Shown: in pieces, positions 5,696 to 6,595 of the stretch | Numbering within the stretch: position 1 is the first letter of the stretch | Layout of the letters: the number at the start of each line of letters is the position of its first letter | Source of the DNA: Eubacterium sp. | Lineage (GTDB): Bacteria; Bacillota_A; Clostridia; Peptostreptococcales; Anaerovoracaceae | Reading direction: 5' to 3' | DNA length: 6,595 nucleotides | Assembly (NCBI GenBank): GCA_021769545.1 | Contig: JAETSS010000076.1 | Coordinates: 1-6,595 of the forward strand | Translations under genes and position numbers: made by a program | The notes under the pieces: generated by a model | Databases searched by the model: none | The model's input: only the letters and a program-made list of their open reading frames with translations | Told to the model about the DNA's origin: nothing

Positions 5696-5724
5696 ATAAT
5701 ATCATATCTATTCATCAGATTCAA
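5696..5724 (-). promoter_or_regulatory. Sigma-A-type promoter candidate for the cysE-sigH operon
   Basis: On the minus strand, TTGAAT (5719-5724), a spacer of exactly 17 bases, then TATTAT (5696-5701) preceded by TGA, which gives an extended -10. This matches 4 of 6 and 5 of 6 consensus bases. The -35 begins 9 bases after the peptidase stop codon. The predicted transcription start falls at about 5688-5691, inside the first arm of the terminator hairpin. No better promoter is visible between the terminator and cysE. Confidence 0.55.
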
Positions 5725-5733
5725 TGAAGGTTC

Positions 5734-6595
5734 TTAAAAATCGAGAAAATCCACAGGATCGACGCAGCTTCCGTTTATTATCACCTCAAAATGCAGGTGA
5801 GGCCCCGTGGAATTCCCGGTAGAGCCCACCAGCGCTATGGTTTCTCCCCTGCCTACCTGCTGCCCCTCCGATACGAGGAGACTGCTGCAGTGAGCATAGT
5901 AAGTCTGCATGCCGTTGCCGTGATCTATCTTCACGAGATTGCCGTAGCCGCCGCAATATCCGGCAAAATACACCCGTCCGCCGTCCGCCGCATGTATCTC
6001 ACTTCCCTGGGCCAGCGCCAGATCGACGCCTCTGTGAAGACGCCCCCAGCGCTGTCCGAATCCGGATGAAACATAAACTGATCCCACGGGAGTCAGCAGC
6101 GTCTCGTACGTCGCATCCAGGTCATACGAAACTCCGCTGTCACCGTAATTATCGCTGCTGCCGCCATAGCCGTCATATTTTTTCGTGCCTGTCAGCACGA
6201 TCTCCTCCTGAGGCTCTTCAAGGACATCCTCTTCCACGATCTCTTCTTCTACAGGCCTGCCGTTTTCCTTTACTACCTTTTTCGTTATTTCCCTGGTTCC
6301 TTCATGACCCTCTACCTCTACCTTTTTTTCACCTACGTACAGATCGGGCTCGGGCTTGTATTCCTGACTGAATCCGATGGACTCCTGCTCCGTCTCCTCC
6401 TCCGTGGTGACGACGGTAAGATAGCTTTCTCCGTCGTTGCCGTCTATCAGAAGCTCCTTGGCTTCCTTTTCCGACAGTATATCCGGCGGTTCATCGCCGT
6501 TTTTTATATCCATCTTCTCCGCCGACGTTTCTTCCCTGACCTCGATATCCAGCACTACATTATCGTCGCTCCTGTACTCCTCTACGACGTCCTCC
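5734..6595 (-). CDS. M23 (LytM-type) peptidoglycan endopeptidase with G5 domain, 5' end outside the window
   Basis: The frame is open to the window edge, so the N-terminus, signal peptide and any LysM or other domains are missing. About 286 codons are visible, plus the stop. Numbering from the GTG codon at 6555, which is probably an internal Val and not the start: a strongly acidic region at 1-70, a G5 domain at about 72-125 (YVGEKKVEVEGHEG ... EEIVLTGTK), a Gly/Ser/Tyr-rich linker at 126-145, and the M23 catalytic domain at about 150-270. Zinc ligands are His174 and Asp178 in HRGVDL and His255 in HLHFE. Catalytic histidines are His222 in YYAHCS and His253. This set indicates an active zinc peptidase that cuts peptide crosslinks in cell wall peptidoglycan outside the membrane. 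LysM-G5-M23 or membrane-anchored G5-M23 proteins are common in Clostridia. It ends before the terminator at 5666-5691 and is probably a separate transcription unit from cysE. Confidence 0.93.
   Translation of the reverse strand, partial: EDVVEEYRSDDNVVLDIEVREETSAEKMDIKNGDEPPDILSEKEAKELLIDGNDGESYLTVVTTEEETEQESIGFSQEYKPEPDLYVGEKKVEVEGHEGTREITKKVVKENGRPVEEEIVEEDVLEEPQEEIVLTGTKKYDGYGGSSDNYGDSGVSYDLDATYETLLTPVGSVYVSSGFGQRWGRLHRGVDLALAQGSEIHAADGGRVYFAGYCGGYGNLVKIDHGNGMQTYYAHCSSLLVSEGQQVGRGETIALVGSTGNSTGPHLHFEVIINGSCVDPVDFLDF

Noticed and set aside
5579..5733. T-box riboswitch upstream of cysE-cysS
   Set aside because: The interval is only 155 bases, lacks the conserved T-box sequence and has no competing antiterminator/terminator pair near the gene start.
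5734..6555. Treating the GTG at 6555 as the real start of the M23 peptidase
   Set aside because: The frame continues open to the window edge with similar acidic composition (EDVVEEYRSDDNVV), there is no ribosome binding site before the GTG, and such enzymes need a signal or membrane segment that is not present. The gene is cut by the window.

Overview
The window looks like chromosomal core DNA from an anaerobic, low-to-moderate-GC member of the Bacillota, most likely class Clostridia. The reasons are the gene order cysE-cysS-mrnC-...-rlmB-sigH, a SigH-type sigma factor, a LytM/M23 endopeptidase with a G5 domain, and strong AGGAGG-like ribosome binding sites. No species can be named from this sequence. 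Every supported gene lies on the minus strand, so transcription runs from high to low coordinates. The long plus-strand frames are shadows.

Layout in the direction of transcription: (1) 6595-5734, the 3' part of a secreted or surface M23 peptidase whose N-terminus lies outside the window. (2) 5733-5579, a short intergenic region with a good sigma-A-type promoter and a strong hairpin with a T-tract. The promoter lies upstream of the hairpin, so the hairpin would sit at the very 5' end of the downstream transcript. (3) 5578-49, a tightly packed colinear run of cysE, cysS, mrnC, a small unrecognised membrane-protein gene, thyA, dfrA, rlmB and sigH. Most junctions overlap or are only a few bases apart, and the largest gap is 41 bases, so this is probably one operon. 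(4) 48-1, downstream of sigH, with no recognisable feature.

The operon supplies the translation machinery and one-carbon metabolism. CysE makes O-acetylserine for cysteine, CysS charges tRNA-Cys, Mini-RNase III matures 23S rRNA, and RlmB methylates 23S rRNA. ThyA and DfrA form a functional couple: ThyA makes dTMP and dihydrofolate, and DfrA recycles the dihydrofolate. SigH, at the end, is the sigma factor for post-exponential, competence or early sporulation genes.

The backbone is conserved and ordinary. The points worth a second look are the thyA-dfrA pair where relatives such as Clostridioides difficile carry thyX, the absence of the NYN-domain RNase gene usually found between rlmB and sigH, the unassigned 74-residue tail-anchored-like protein, the promoter/hairpin arrangement before cysE (with a 45-codon frame ending in a TAATG overlap), a divergent antifolate pocket in DfrA, and a Cys/His-containing C-terminal extension on CysE. 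I see no clear new defence or mobile system here.
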